From positions 62,001-126,000 of the forward strand of contig JACMPA010000009.1 of NCBI GenBank assembly GCA_014377695.1: a stretch of 64,000 nt of DNA, in the 5' to 3' direction. This document shows positions 18,049 through 30,964 of this stretch, one piece after another; position 1 is the first letter of the stretch, and each line of letters opens with the position of its first letter. The DNA comes from Candidatus Saccharimonadota bacterium. GTDB taxonomy: Bacteria; Patescibacteriota; Saccharimonadia; Saccharimonadales; UBA4665. Made by a program: the position numbers and the translations under genes. The notes under the pieces were generated by a model that ran no database searches, was not told the origin of the DNA, and worked only from the letters and a program-made list of their open reading frames with translations.

Positions 18049-18059
18049 TTTTTTATCAT
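18031..18059 (+). promoter_or_regulatory. clpP: clpP promoter
   Basis: TTGACT, 17-bp spacer, TATCAT. The -35 hexamer sits inside the 9-nt CIRCE spacer, so bound HrcA would block RNA polymerase. The predicted start at about 18066 leaves a leader of roughly 20 nt containing the SD. Confidence 0.85.
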
Positions 18060-18084
18060 AGTATGCATAGAAAGAGGTACAACT

Positions 18085-18687
18085 ATGAGCGTATTGATTC
18101 CAACTGTTATCGAAAATGAAGGCCGCTACGAGCGGGCATATGACATTTATTCTCGTTTATTAAAAGACCGCATTATATTTCTAGGCAGCGATGTGAATGA
18201 AGCTTCGGCGAACACGATTGTCGCCCAGCTGCTCTTCTTGCAATCGGCTGATGCCAAAAAAGACATCTATCTGTATATCAACAGTCCCGGCGGAAGCGTT
18301 TACGATGCCTTAGCCATCTACGACACGATGCAGTTTATCAGCAATGACGTTCAAACGGTCGGCATTGGTGTGCAGGCGTCCGCTGCAGCGTTTTTGCTTA
18401 GCTCAGGCACCAAAGGTAAGCGTTTGATCCTGCCCAACTCCACTGTAATGATCCACCAGCCATCCAGCGGTACTCGCGGCAAGGTAACTGACCAAGAGAT
18501 TGACCTCAAAGAATCCTTGCGTATCAAGGCTTTGCTCGAAGGCATCATGGCCAAAAACACTGGTCAAAAGCCGGCTAAAATCCATGAAGACATGGAACGT
18601 GACAAGTGGCTTACTGCTGAAGAGGCTAAGGTCTACGGCATTGTCGACAAGGTTATAGACAATATTGGTGCTGCCCAAAAGGCCTAA
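18085..18687 (+). CDS. clpP: ATP-dependent Clp protease proteolytic subunit
   Basis: Serine peptidase that forms the degradation chamber fed by ClpC or ClpX. The catalytic triad is visible as Ser99 (VQASAAAF), His124 (MIHQP) and Asp173 ([11 protein letters not shown]). The N-terminal axial-loop region and the INSPGGSV motif are present. The 200-residue length is typical. The SD AAAGAGGT lies 7 nt before the ATG. The CIRCE operator puts it under HrcA control rather than CtsR control, linking it to the heat-shock regulon. rpoB follows with its own promoter. Confidence 0.97.
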   Translation: MSVLIPTVIENEGRYERAYDIYSRLLKDRIIFLGSDVNEASANTIVAQLLFLQSADAKKDIYLYINSPGGSVYDALAIYDTMQFISNDVQTVGIGVQASAAAFLLSSGTKGKRLILPNSTVMIHQPSSGTRGKVTDQEIDLKESLRIKALLEGIMAKNTGQKPAKIHEDMERDKWLTAEEAKVYGIVDKVIDNIGAAQKA

Positions 18688-18690
18688 GGG

Positions 18691-18719
18691 TTGACACTGG
18701 CGGCTTCTTGCTCCAGAAT
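18691..18719 (+). promoter_or_regulatory. rpoB promoter
   Basis: TTGACA, 17-bp spacer, CAGAAT, just after the clpP stop codon. It leaves an untranslated leader of about 150 nt before rpoB. In many bacteria L10/L7-L12 genes would be located here; they are absent. Confidence 0.65.
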
Positions 18720-18877
18720 ATAGATTAAGAAGTAGTGTAAGTTGGGCGTGCCGTGCTTATAAGCGTGTAAGTATGAGTATCAAATCCCAACATTAGTAAT
18801 CTTCGGGCAAAGATCAACTAAAACAACTCAAAAACAGTTTAATTAACCACTTTATTAGGGGGCATTGCTTTTAACAT

Positions 18878-21800
18878 ATGGCAAAGACAACTAGCACGAA
18901 CAAAGCTGGCAACCGTGTATTTTTCACGTCTGACGACAGCGCACTCGACTTACCAAGCTTGGTCGATCACCAGAATAAATCTTTTCAATGGTTTGTTGAA
19001 GAAGGTTTGGGCGAACTATTAGCCGAAATCAGTCCTATCGATGACTACACTGGGGCAAAATTATCATTAAGCTTTAAAGGTTATCACTTCGAAGATCCTA
19101 AGCTGTCTGAAGCTGATGCCCGTGAGAACAATGTTAGCTACGAAGCGCCTCTAAAGGCTATCGTCGAACTAACGAACAAGGTTACTGGCGAAGTCAAAGA
19201 GCAGGAAATCTACCTTGGTGACTACCCTTGGATGACTACTCGTGGCACGTTTGTGATCAACGGTGCAGAACGTGTCGTTGTGTCACAGCTCATCCGTTCC
19301 GCCGGTGTGTTCTTTACCGCCGACCAACACGGTACCAATGCTTTGTATGGTGCCAAGGTTATTCCAGGGCGTGGTGCATGGCTCGAGTTTGAGACCGCTG
19401 CATCCGGTGCAATGTACGTCAAGATCGATCGCAAGCGCAAAATTGCGGTTACTACGCTGCTTCGCGCTCTAGGTGTCACCGAAAGCGTCATGCGTGAAAC
19501 ATTCAAGCACGTTGATCAAGGTAAGCTCAGCTACCTTGACGCTACGCTCGAAAAAGACCCAACACGCGGCCAAAACGACGCGCTTATCGAAGTATATCGT
19601 CGCCTACGCCCAGGTGATCTGGCCACAGTTGATAATGCTAAGTCACTCCTTGAGAACATGTTCTATAACTTCAAGCGTTTTGACCTGTCACGTGTTGGTC
19701 GGTACAAGTTGAATAAGCGACTTGATCTTGATATTCCTAATACTTCCGAGAACCGCATTATGCGTCTCGAAGATTTGCAAGCTATCATCGCAGAGATTAT
19801 GCGACTAAATAATACTCAGGAACCAGCTGATGACATCGATAGTCTAGCTAACCGCCGCGTTAAATTAGTTGGTGAACTGGTTCAACGTCAGTTCCGCATT
19901 GGACTGCTGCGCATGGAGCGCAATACCAAGGATCGTATGTCCATGTCCGAGATCGAAACGGTTGCACCTGGACAGTTGATCAACGCCCGCCCAGTCGTTG
20001 CGGCCGTACGTGAGTTCTTTGCTAGCTCACAGCTGTCACAGTTCATGGACCAGATTAACCCGCTGTCTGAACTCGCTCACAAACGTCGCCTCAGTTCAAT
20101 GGGTCCTGGTGGCTTGTCACGTGAGCGCGCTGGCTTTGAAGTCCGCGATGCCCACGCCACTCACTACGGTCGTATTTGTGCCGTTGAGACACCGGAAGGT
20201 GCTAACATCGGCTTGGTTTTGAACTTAGCTAACTACGCCCGAGTTAACGACTATGGATTTATTGAGACGCCGTACCGTAAAGTAATTAACGCCGCAACTA
20301 CCAAAGACATTGTCGGACACATTGCTTCTCAAGATTACACCGATGAAAAGGGAGCGGTACTCGTTAAACTTGGTGCCAAAGTAACCGCTACAGATGCTGT
20401 TAAGCTCGCTAAAGTAACTGGAAAAGTCACTTGGCCTATTAAGGCTAAGATCACGGCCGATGTAAAATACCTCGACGCATACGAAGAGCAATCTTCAGTT
20501 ATAGCTGGTGGCGGTAACGAAGTCGATGACGAAGGCTACTTTGTCCATGACCGCGTTAGTGCTCGTCAGAACTTGAAATCTAGCGAAGTTGATGCAGATG
20601 ACGTAACGTACATGGACGCCAGTCGTAATCAAATTATTGGTTCATCAGCTGGTTTGATTCCATTCATCGAAAAGAACTACGTCTACCGTTCACTCATGGG
20701 TAGTAACCAACAACGTCAAGCGGTACCACTAGTACAGCCATCAAGTCCAATTGTCGGAACAGGGCTGGAGACTTCGGCTGCCCGTAATACTGGCCAGGTG
20801 ACACTCGCCGAAGGCGATGGTGAAGTTACGAAGGCTAGTGCTGATGAAGTCGTCGTTAAATATTCTGACGGTACCGTCAAATACGAGCCACTGCACTTTA
20901 TTCGATCAAACGAAGGTACCAGCATCAACCAACGCGTTGTAGTCAATACTGGTGACAAAGTTAAGGCCGGTGACGTGCTTGTAGAAGGCATGTCAATCCA
21001 AGGTGGTGAGTTGGCTCTCGGTAAGGACCTTCGCGTGGCATTTATGCCATGGGGTGGTTACAACTTTGAGGATGCCATCATCATTAGCCGCAAATTGGTT
21101 GAGGATGATACCCTTACGTCAATTCATATCGTTGACTTCATGATTGAAGTACGCGAAACGAAGTTAGGTCCTGAGGAAACTACCCGAGACATTCCTAATG
21201 TTTCAGAAGACGTACTGCGTCACCTAGATGAAGAAGGTATTGTCCGTGTTGGTGCTGAAGTCCACCCTGGTGACATCCTCGTCGGTAAGATCACACCGAA
21301 GGGTGAGCAAGAATTAAGCTCAGAAGAGCGATTACTCCGCGCCATCTTCGGCGAAAAAGCCAAAGAAGTCCGTGATACATCGCAGCGCATGAGTAATGGC
21401 AAGCACGGTAAAGTCGTAGGCGTAAAGATTTTCAGCCGCGAAAATGGTCATGAACTAAAGGCCGGCGTCATTAAGCAAATCCAGGTCTTCGTGGCCCAAA
21501 TGCGTAAAATTTCGGTCGGAGATAAGCTCGGTGGTCGTCACGGTAACAAGGGTGTTATTGCCCGTATCTTGCCTATCGAAGACATGCCTTTCATGGCCGA
21601 TGGTCAACCAGTTGATATCGTATTGAATCCGCTCGGTGTCCCATCCCGTATGAACATTGGTCAGCTCTTCGAAACCCACCTTGGTATGGCAGCTCATGCG
21701 CTCGGCATGAAGGTAGCTAGTCCGTCATTCAATGGTGTTACTCCAGAAAAGATTCGTGAACTACTATCCGAAGCTGGCTTCCCAGAAGATGGCAAACAGC

Positions 21801-22444
21801 AGTTGTTTGATGGCCGCACCGGTGATGCCTTCCGTGAACTGACAACAGTCGGAGTCATGTACATGATCAAGTTGAACCACATGGTTACAGATAAGATCCA
21901 TGCCCGTTCGACTGGTCCATACACCATGGTTACTCAGCAGCCGCTTGGTGGTAAAGCCCAAAACGGTGGTCAACGATTTGGAGAGATGGAAGTCTGGGCT
22001 CTAGAAGCCTATGGCGCCGCATATACTCTGCAAGAAATGCTCACTATTAAGTCAGACGACGTCTACGGACGTTCCAAGGCGTACGAATCGATCATCAAAA
22101 AGGCTGAAATCCTGGCGCCAAAGATTCCAGAAAGCTTCAACGTGCTCGTGAAGGAACTCCAAGGTCTTGGACTGAAGGTCGACCTAATTGCATCTGATGA
22201 GATTGTTGATGCCGAAGCCGTACTTGCGACCAACATTCGCGATGAAGCCCGTCACCCAATTGAGATTGAAGTACCACAACCAAGCATTTCTGATATTGAT
22301 GTAAATGCTGAAGACCATGTCGAAGATTTCATGGTCGTAAGCGAAGACAGCGATTTGTCCGACGCAGCACTCGTTGCAGTTGCTGCTGAGACAAATGATG
22401 ATGGTGCTAACACTACCGATGACACTGAAGGTGAGGAGGCCTAA
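18878..22444 (+). CDS. rpoB: DNA-directed RNA polymerase subunit beta
   Basis: Catalytic-core subunit of RNA polymerase. The rifampicin-pocket region (SSQLSQFMDQINPLSEL), GPGGLSRERAGFEV and the ETPEGANIGLV stretch are clear, as are the C-terminal GGRHGNKGV and GGKAQNGGQRFGEMEVWALE motifs. Within the pocket, Ile replaces the Asn at E. coli position 518 and Met the Leu at 533. The 1188-residue protein ends in an acidic tail of about 50 residues. The nearest G-rich SD is 15 or more nt upstream. The SD of rpoC lies within its last codons. Confidence 0.98.
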   Translation: MAKTTSTNKAGNRVFFTSDDSALDLPSLVDHQNKSFQWFVEEGLGELLAEISPIDDYTGAKLSLSFKGYHFEDPKLSEADARENNVSYEAPLKAIVELTNKVTGEVKEQEIYLGDYPWMTTRGTFVINGAERVVVSQLIRSAGVFFTADQHGTNALYGAKVIPGRGAWLEFETAASGAMYVKIDRKRKIAVTTLLRALGVTESVMRETFKHVDQGKLSYLDATLEKDPTRGQNDALIEVYRRLRPGDLATVDNAKSLLENMFYNFKRFDLSRVGRYKLNKRLDLDIPNTSENRIMRLEDLQAIIAEIMRLNNTQEPADDIDSLANRRVKLVGELVQRQFRIGLLRMERNTKDRMSMSEIETVAPGQLINARPVVAAVREFFASSQLSQFMDQINPLSELAHKRRLSSMGPGGLSRERAGFEVRDAHATHYGRICAVETPEGANIGLVLNLANYARVNDYGFIETPYRKVINAATTKDIVGHIASQDYTDEKGAVLVKLGAKVTATDAVKLAKVTGKVTWPIKAKITADVKYLDAYEEQSSVIAGGGNEVDDEGYFVHDRVSARQNLKSSEVDADDVTYMDASRNQIIGSSAGLIPFIEKNYVYRSLMGSNQQRQAVPLVQPSSPIVGTGLETSAARNTGQVTLAEGDGEVTKASADEVVVKYSDGTVKYEPLHFIRSNEGTSINQRVVVNTGDKVKAGDVLVEGMSIQGGELALGKDLRVAFMPWGGYNFEDAIIISRKLVEDDTLTSIHIVDFMIEVRETKLGPEETTRDIPNVSEDVLRHLDEEGIVRVGAEVHPGDILVGKITPKGEQELSSEERLLRAIFGEKAKEVRDTSQRMSNGKHGKVVGVKIFSRENGHELKAGVIKQIQVFVAQMRKISVGDKLGGRHGNKGVIARILPIEDMPFMADGQPVDIVLNPLGVPSRMNIGQLFETHLGMAAHALGMKVASPSFNGVTPEKIRELLSEAGFPEDGKQQLFDGRTGDAFRELTTVGVMYMIKLNHMVTDKIHARSTGPYTMVTQQPLGGKAQNGGQRFGEMEVWALEAYGAAYTLQEMLTIKSDDVYGRSKAYESIIKKAEILAPKIPESFNVLVKELQGLGLKVDLIASDEIVDAEAVLATNIRDEARHPIEIEVPQPSISDIDVNAEDHVEDFMVVSEDSDLSDAALVAVAAETNDDGANTTDDTEGEEA

Positions 22445-22445
22445 T

Positions 22446-26285
<3,840 letters not shown>

Positions 26286-26298
26286 TCCACTGGATTGC

Positions 26299-26320
26299 CA
26301 CCTCTGTTTTTACAGAGGTG
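26299..26320 (+). terminator. Hairpin after rpoC
   Basis: CACCTCTG and CAGAGGTG pair around a 6-nt loop 13 nt after rpoC. No T-run follows; a second, stronger terminator comes directly after. Confidence 0.6.
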
Positions 26321-26322
26321 AG

Positions 26323-26372
26323 CAGCCCCTTGACAGCAGGTATAGTACACCTAGTTGTCAAGGGGCTGTTTT
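26323..26372 (+). terminator. rpoBC terminator, TTGACA-stem family
   Basis: A 13-bp perfect stem (CAGCCCCTTGACA / TGTCAAGGGGCTG) encloses 20 nt with a small inner AGGT/ACCT stem and is followed by TTTTGTT. Nearly the same structure ends the operon at 46735-46786. Confidence 0.85.
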
Positions 26373-26382
26373 GTTATATAAT
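26355..26382 (+). promoter_or_regulatory. Promoter-like site embedded in the rpoC terminator
   Basis: TTGTCA (part of the terminator's right arm), 16-bp spacer, TATAAT. No convincing gene follows for over 300 bp on this strand, so it may be non-functional or drive a small RNA. Confidence 0.4.
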
Positions 26383-26387
26383 ATGAA

Positions 26388-26421
26388 ATGTCATCCTGAG
26401 CGGAGCCGAAAGATCCCGCAC
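26388..26421 (+). repeat. REP-like dispersed repeat fragment
   Basis: Begins TGTCATCCTGAGCGGAGCC and continues GAAAGATCCCGCA. It closely resembles the TGTCATCCTGAGCG-AGCGAAGGATC repeat common between genes in several unrelated bacterial phyla. The internal pairing is imperfect here, so it looks degenerate. Only one copy is in this window. Confidence 0.5.
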
Positions 26422-26715
26422 ATGAATCAGCTATGACTATTAATACTTACGATGTATACATGTTGGCTAACTCAAATCGCATTGCCTTCTACGACGCCAT
26501 TACGAATAGAGGCTCTTGACAGCGGGTGTGGCAGCCGGCCTGTCAAATGCCTCCTCTGTTATCTGGACTTTCGGCACTTTATGATTAAGTTTCTTGCTAC
26601 AAGCTTCATTGGAAACGTAAGGTTGTTTTACGGTGCGCACACGTTGGGCATCGATGCTTATGGCTTTAAATATAAATAGTTGGAAGATATCTTCACAAGC
26701 TCATCAGATATACGC
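26422..26715. other. Intergenic stretch without a supported gene
   Basis: A 75-codon plus-strand frame here (26452-26679) has no SD and an unnatural composition, so I do not call it. The stretch does hold a third TTGACAG / CTGTCAA hairpin at 26513-26561, with outer arms GAGGC and GCCTC and a short internal loop, but no T-run. Confidence 0.45.
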
Positions 26716-27120
26716 TCAAGGCAGGACTGGTATGTCTACCTTCGTAAGTTTGCCATCCTCACAAGCAGGATGATCAGTATTCAAACTGAAGTCTCCCGTA
26801 TTAGTATCAAAGTTGTCTTTCTCGCCGTTGATGACAATCAATCCTTCAGTAGTTCCCAGAACCACACAAGCATAAGTGACTGTAATTATATCGTTGGGCC
26901 TGATAGCTACTCTCTCCGGGTTGCCGTCAATCACAACATTTCTAAATCTGATCGTCGAATCAGCTGCAGAATTTAAGGGCATAGAATCGTTCTCGGACTC
27001 TTCCTGCGAATTGAACTGCCAGCCATGGGCGCACATGAGTAGTGTCAGTCCCAACAAAGCCACATCTCTTTTCATTCTGTTACTTCTCTCATAGCTGTCA
27101 GGTCGAATTTTGTTTGTCAT
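26716..27120 (-). CDS. Secreted or membrane-anchored hypothetical protein
   Basis: An unrecognised 134-residue protein on the opposite strand to its neighbours. A short basic N-terminus precedes a hydrophobic segment (DVALLGLTLLMCAHGW, about 19-34), probably a signal anchor or non-classical lipoprotein signal. The rest is acidic and beta-rich, with two cysteines that might pair outside the membrane. I chose the ATG at 27120 because AAGGAGAGG lies just upstream; the frame is open for another 21 codons. A palindrome at 27162 overlaps its promoter region. Confidence 0.65.
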   Translation of the reverse strand: MTNKIRPDSYERSNRMKRDVALLGLTLLMCAHGWQFNSQEESENDSMPLNSAADSTIRFRNVVIDGNPERVAIRPNDIITVTYACVVLGTTEGLIVINGEKDNFDTNTGDFSLNTDHPACEDGKLTKVDIPVLP

Positions 27121-27161
27121 GAACCTCTCCTTATAATCGACAGACAATACTCCCAATTTAT

Positions 27162-27180
27162 ACATACTGCAAATGTATGT
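27162..27180. promoter_or_regulatory. Palindrome, possible operator
   Basis: ACATAC, 7 nt, GTATGT, directly before a minus-strand TATAAA that would serve the secreted hypothetical gene. The geometry fits a dimeric repressor site; the regulator is unknown. Confidence 0.4.
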
Positions 27181-27307
27181 CATAATTTACTGCCCGTAGT
27201 TGCGTAAAGTTACGCCATCTGATAAGGTGGGATAGTAAATTAAGTGATCCGAGCCGTACGTAGGCATTCGTATGCAGCAGTAAGGTCACAACTTTAAAGG
27301 AGTATCA

Positions 27308-27721
27308 ATGCCAACAATCAATCAGTTAGTGCGCAAACCGCGTAGCAAAGCTAGTGACAAAAGTAAGTCACCAGCACTGCAACGCGTTACTAACAATCTC
27401 AAGACCAAGAATTATGAGAAGCCAAGCCCACTAAAGCGCGGTGTTTGTGTCAAGGTGACTACCAAGACTCCTAAAAAGCCTAACTCCGCCCTGCGTAAGG
27501 TTGCTCGTGTGCGCCTTAGCAACGGCTACGAAGTCTGGGCTTACATTGGTGGTGAAGGTCATAACCTGCAAGAGCACGCTGTTGTACTTATTCGTGGTGG
27601 TCGCGTAAAGGACCTTCCTGGTGTGCGTTATCACATTGTACGTGGTACGCTCGACCTTCAAGGTGTCGCTAACCGCAAACAAGGCCGTAGTAAATACGGT
27701 GCCAAGAAAGAGAGCAAATAA
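27308..27721 (+). CDS. rpsL: 30S ribosomal protein S12
   Basis: Decoding-centre protein. The conserved [15 protein letters not shown] and [11 protein letters not shown] and [13 protein letters not shown] segments are present; Lys at both classical streptomycin positions suggests sensitivity. Where many bacteria have Cys (RKVCRV), this protein has Ala. AAAGGAG SD. Its stop overlaps the start of rpsG by 1 nt. Confidence 0.98.
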   Translation: MPTINQLVRKPRSKASDKSKSPALQRVTNNLKTKNYEKPSPLKRGVCVKVTTKTPKKPNSALRKVARVRLSNGYEVWAYIGGEGHNLQEHAVVLIRGGRVKDLPGVRYHIVRGTLDLQGVANRKQGRSKYGAKKESK

Positions 27722-28200
27722 TGCCCAGGAAAAAGACTAAAGCGTTAGTTCGCGACATCCCAGCAGACCGCGTGTACAACAGTGTAATGGTCCAAAAGGT
27801 CATTAACCGTGTCATGTTGAATGGTAAAAAACAACTTGCCGAGCGATTGGTATACACTGCTATGGAAAAATCAGCAGCCAAACTCAAAGTCGAAAGTCCT
27901 CTCGAAGTCTTTGAAGTAGCTCTAAAGAACATCCAACCAGGTGTCGAGACTCGTTCTCGCCGTGTTGGTGGTGCTAACTACCAGATTCCCTTTGAAGTAA
28001 AAGGCCAACGCCAAAATCACTTGACTATCATGTGGTTCATCGCGGCTGCTCGTTCTCGTAAGGGTATGAGTATGGCTGATCGCCTCGCCGCTGAGCTCAT
28101 GGACGCCTACAACGGCACTGGTGCCGCTGTTAAGAAGCGTGAGGATACACATAAAATGGCAGACGCTAACCGCGCCTTTGCTCACTTCGCACGTACCTAA
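27721..28200 (+). CDS. rpsG: 30S ribosomal protein S7
   Basis: Primary 16S rRNA-binding protein of the head domain. Family landmarks [21 protein letters not shown] at the N-terminus (in two parts) and GGANYQIPFEV in the middle are clear, and 159 residues is normal. It is the second gene of the str operon, with only a weak SD (AGAGAG), which suggests coupling to rpsL. Confidence 0.98.
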   Translation: MPRKKTKALVRDIPADRVYNSVMVQKVINRVMLNGKKQLAERLVYTAMEKSAAKLKVESPLEVFEVALKNIQPGVETRSRRVGGANYQIPFEVKGQRQNHLTIMWFIAAARSRKGMSMADRLAAELMDAYNGTGAAVKKREDTHKMADANRAFAHFART

Positions 28201-28223
28201 CCTGAACCTAACCGAGGAATACA

Positions 28224-28709
28224 ATGTCCTTCTTACGGCCTAAAATAACCACCATTCATGACGTACAGAGTCATGTTTGGGTGCACCCGTTGGATAGGGA
28301 AGCTAGTACGCGGTCGAGCAACCCATACATCAGTCGGTTGGCTCCGCGCGGCCGTAGCATGTTCTTTGAACTAGACAGGACTTTATCGCTTGATCAAAAG
28401 CGCGTTAGAGGCGAGCTGGTGGGAGCTGTAGTCTTTTCAGGGCGAGATCATAGTCTAGCGGACCATCGGAGTATCGTCGTGGCACTGCCACTAAGGGGTA
28501 CTCACGACAACCGAGGTTACGTTGCAGCTCAGATTACAGCTGAGCAAATGACAGCTGAGACGGATAAGCACACTACGGCTATAAAGCTTGCGGAAGTGGC
28601 AGCAGCCATTGCGGTCCATGGATATTTACAGGCCAGTATTGTTACTCAAAGTCTACAGGTTTCGGAAGCGACAACTCACATGCTGAATCGTCTATGGCAG
28701 GTGCGTTAA
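28224..28709 (+). CDS. Hypothetical protein in the str operon
   Basis: An unrecognised 161-residue protein between rpsG and fusA, where S7 and EF-G are usually adjacent. A GAGGAA SD lies 7 nt before the ATG, and the gap to rpsG is only 23 bp, so cotranscription is likely. The N-terminal half looks beta-rich (VGAVVFSGRD; SIVVALPLRG); the C-terminal half is helical and Ala-rich. No membrane segments. fusA has its own promoter downstream of this gene. Confidence 0.7.
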   Translation: MSFLRPKITTIHDVQSHVWVHPLDREASTRSSNPYISRLAPRGRSMFFELDRTLSLDQKRVRGELVGAVVFSGRDHSLADHRSIVVALPLRGTHDNRGYVAAQITAEQMTAETDKHTTAIKLAEVAAAIAVHGYLQASIVTQSLQVSEATTHMLNRLWQVR

Positions 28710-28719
28710 CTCTTAGTTG

Positions 28720-28748
28720 TTGTGTAGTAGGTAACAGGGGGATATAAT
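28720..28748 (+). promoter_or_regulatory. fusA promoter
   Basis: TTGTGT, 17-bp spacer, TATAAT, followed by GGTAC. It leaves a leader of about 105 nt before fusA. Confidence 0.65.
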
Positions 28749-28859
28749 GGTACACTGTATGCAAAGCTGGTGTTTTTCGTTGTCTTGATTTTATGCAAAT
28801 TAAGCGCTAAGTCACCCGGTCGAATCAACTTTTAACGCGTAAGGACATGTAGCGAAATT

Positions 28860-30947
28860 ATGGCAGACAAGAAAACACCAATGAAAGATATTCGTAACCT
28901 AGGTATTATCGCGCACATTGATGCCGGTAAGACCACTACTACGGAGGGTATTTTGTACCGCACCGGTTTGAGTCATAAGATTGGTGCTGTTCACGAAGGT
29001 GAAACAACAACCGACTGGATGGCCCAAGAGCGTGAACGTGGTATTACCATTGTTGCTGCGTCCGTTACTTGCTTTTGGAAGGGTCACCAAATTAACATTA
29101 TTGACACTCCAGGGCACATTGACTTCACTGCTGAAGTTGAACGGTCTCTCCGTGTACTAGATGGTGCCGTTGTGGTATTTGATGGCAAAATGGGTGTGGA
29201 ATCGCAGTCCGAGACCGTGTGGCGCCAAGCCGATAAATATGGTACGCCTCGCCTCTGTTTTATCAATAAAATTAATCAAACCGGTGGTGACTTCTATAAA
29301 TCACTCGATACAATTCACGCCCGCTTGAGCAAGCATGCCTTCCCAATCCACCTGCCTATTGGCTTCGAACAGGCCATTAACGGTGTTATCGACCTCGTTG
29401 ATATGAAAGCCTATACCTACGCCGAGTTCCATGACAAGGAACTAGTAGAAGGCGAAGTTCCAGCAGATATGCTCGACCAAGCTAAAAAGTACCGCAGTCT
29501 CCTTATCGAGAACGCCGTTGCTGAAGATGAAGTCATGCTCGAGAAGTACTTTGAAGTTGGCGAGGAAGGTTTGACGACCGACGAAATCAAACAAGCTATT
29601 CGCACCGCAACTTTAACTGGCAAATTCTTTGTAGTAACTGGTGGTGATGGCCGCGGTGTGATGGTTGAAAAGGTCCTCGACCTCGTAAACGATTACCTGC
29701 CAGCACCAAACGACCGAAGTAACACTTGGGGTACTCACCCCAAAACGGGTGATGAAATTGAACGTAAGCACGACGAAACAGAACCATTCTCAGCGCTAGC
29801 CTTCAAAATTACGACTGATCCATTTGTCGGCAAGCTAGCCTACTTCCGCGTGTATTCCGGCAAAATCACGGCCGGCTCTTATGTGCTAAACAGTTCAACT
29901 GGGGAAAAAGAACGTGTTGGCCGGATTGTCCGATTGCAAGCCGACAAGCGTACCGATGTAACCGAAGTTGGTTCAGGTGACATTGCCGCCATTGTGGGCC
30001 TCAAGGGCACAACAACTGGCAACACACTCTGTGATCCAAACAACCCAATCGTCCTCGAAAACATTACCTTCCCAGATCCACCAGTATCAATCGCTATTGA
30101 GCCAAAGACCAAGGCCGATCAAGAAAAGATGTCCATTGCGTTGCAGCGCTTGGCTGAGGAAGACCCAACATTCCGCGTCCACACTGACGAAGAAACTGGT
30201 CAGACTATCATTTCCGGTATGGGTGAGTTGCACCTCGAGATCATCGTTGATCGTATGAAGCGTGAGTTTACCGTGGAGGCCAACATCGGTCAGCCACAAG
30301 TTGCCTATCGTGAATCAATCCGCAAAAGCGGTGTCGAAGTACAAGGTAAGTTCATTCGCCAATCTGGCGGTCGTGGCCAGTATGGTGACGTCTGGCTTCG
30401 AGTGTCCCAGAACGAACAAGGTGCTGGTTTTGAGTTTATTAACTCAATCAAGGGTGGTGTTGTTCCAAGTGAATACATCAAACCAGTCCAGCAAGGTGTC
30501 GAAGAAGCACTTAAAAACGGCATTATCGCTGGGTACCCAGTGGTTGATGTTAAGGCCGAGCTGTACGACGGAAGCTACCACGAAGTAGACTCCAACGAAA
30601 TGGCCTTCAAAATCGCCGGATCAATGGCTATCCAGAACGGTGTGAAAAACGCTGGACCAGTGCTGCTTGAGCCTGTTATGAAGGTTGTCATTGTAACCCC
30701 TGAAGAATTCATGGGCGACGTGATTGGTGACCTTAACTCTAAGCGTGGTCGCATCGAGTCGATGGAAGATTTAACCACCGGCATCAAGGAAATCACCTCC
30801 TTTGTACCACTGGGCGAAATGTTTGGCTACACAACTAACTTGCGTAGCACTACACAAGGCCGCGCTAGTTCAAGTATGGAGCTAGATCACTACGCCGACG
30901 TGCCGAGCCATGTCGCTGAGGCTATCATAGCCAAAAACGCCAAATAA
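28860..30947 (+). CDS. fusA: Elongation factor G
   Basis: Ribosomal translocase. The GTPase motifs are AHIDAGKTT (G1), RGITI (G2), DTPGHIDF (G3) and NKIN (G4, with Ile-Asn replacing the more usual MD). Domains II-V follow, ending FGYTTNLRSTTQGRA. Length 695 residues is standard. The nearest SD, AAGGA, is 14 nt from the ATG. tuf is not adjacent; three lipid genes lie between. A strong bidirectional hairpin follows. Confidence 0.97.
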   Translation: MADKKTPMKDIRNLGIIAHIDAGKTTTTEGILYRTGLSHKIGAVHEGETTTDWMAQERERGITIVAASVTCFWKGHQINIIDTPGHIDFTAEVERSLRVLDGAVVVFDGKMGVESQSETVWRQADKYGTPRLCFINKINQTGGDFYKSLDTIHARLSKHAFPIHLPIGFEQAINGVIDLVDMKAYTYAEFHDKELVEGEVPADMLDQAKKYRSLLIENAVAEDEVMLEKYFEVGEEGLTTDEIKQAIRTATLTGKFFVVTGGDGRGVMVEKVLDLVNDYLPAPNDRSNTWGTHPKTGDEIERKHDETEPFSALAFKITTDPFVGKLAYFRVYSGKITAGSYVLNSSTGEKERVGRIVRLQADKRTDVTEVGSGDIAAIVGLKGTTTGNTLCDPNNPIVLENITFPDPPVSIAIEPKTKADQEKMSIALQRLAEEDPTFRVHTDEETGQTIISGMGELHLEIIVDRMKREFTVEANIGQPQVAYRESIRKSGVEVQGKFIRQSGGRGQYGDVWLRVSQNEQGAGFEFINSIKGGVVPSEYIKPVQQGVEEALKNGIIAGYPVVDVKAELYDGSYHEVDSNEMAFKIAGSMAIQNGVKNAGPVLLEPVMKVVIVTPEEFMGDVIGDLNSKRGRIESMEDLTTGIKEITSFVPLGEMFGYTTNLRSTTQGRASSSMELDHYADVPSHVAEAIIAKNAK

Positions 30948-30964
30948 CACTCCAGACATAAGCC

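Noticed and set aside
18021-18054. Simple intrinsic terminator of the gene at 17597
   Set aside because: It may also act so, but the exact TTAGCACTC-N9-GAGTGCTAA match and embedded clpP -35 make CIRCE the main call.
20025-20110. Rifampicin-resistant RNA polymerase
   Set aside because: The beta pocket has changes at E. coli positions 518 and 533, but key residues such as 516, 526 and 531 are kept, so no prediction is safe.
26452-26679. 75-codon plus-strand frame after rpoC
   Set aside because: No SD, unnatural composition, and it overlaps a hairpin; only the upstream TATAAT speaks for it.
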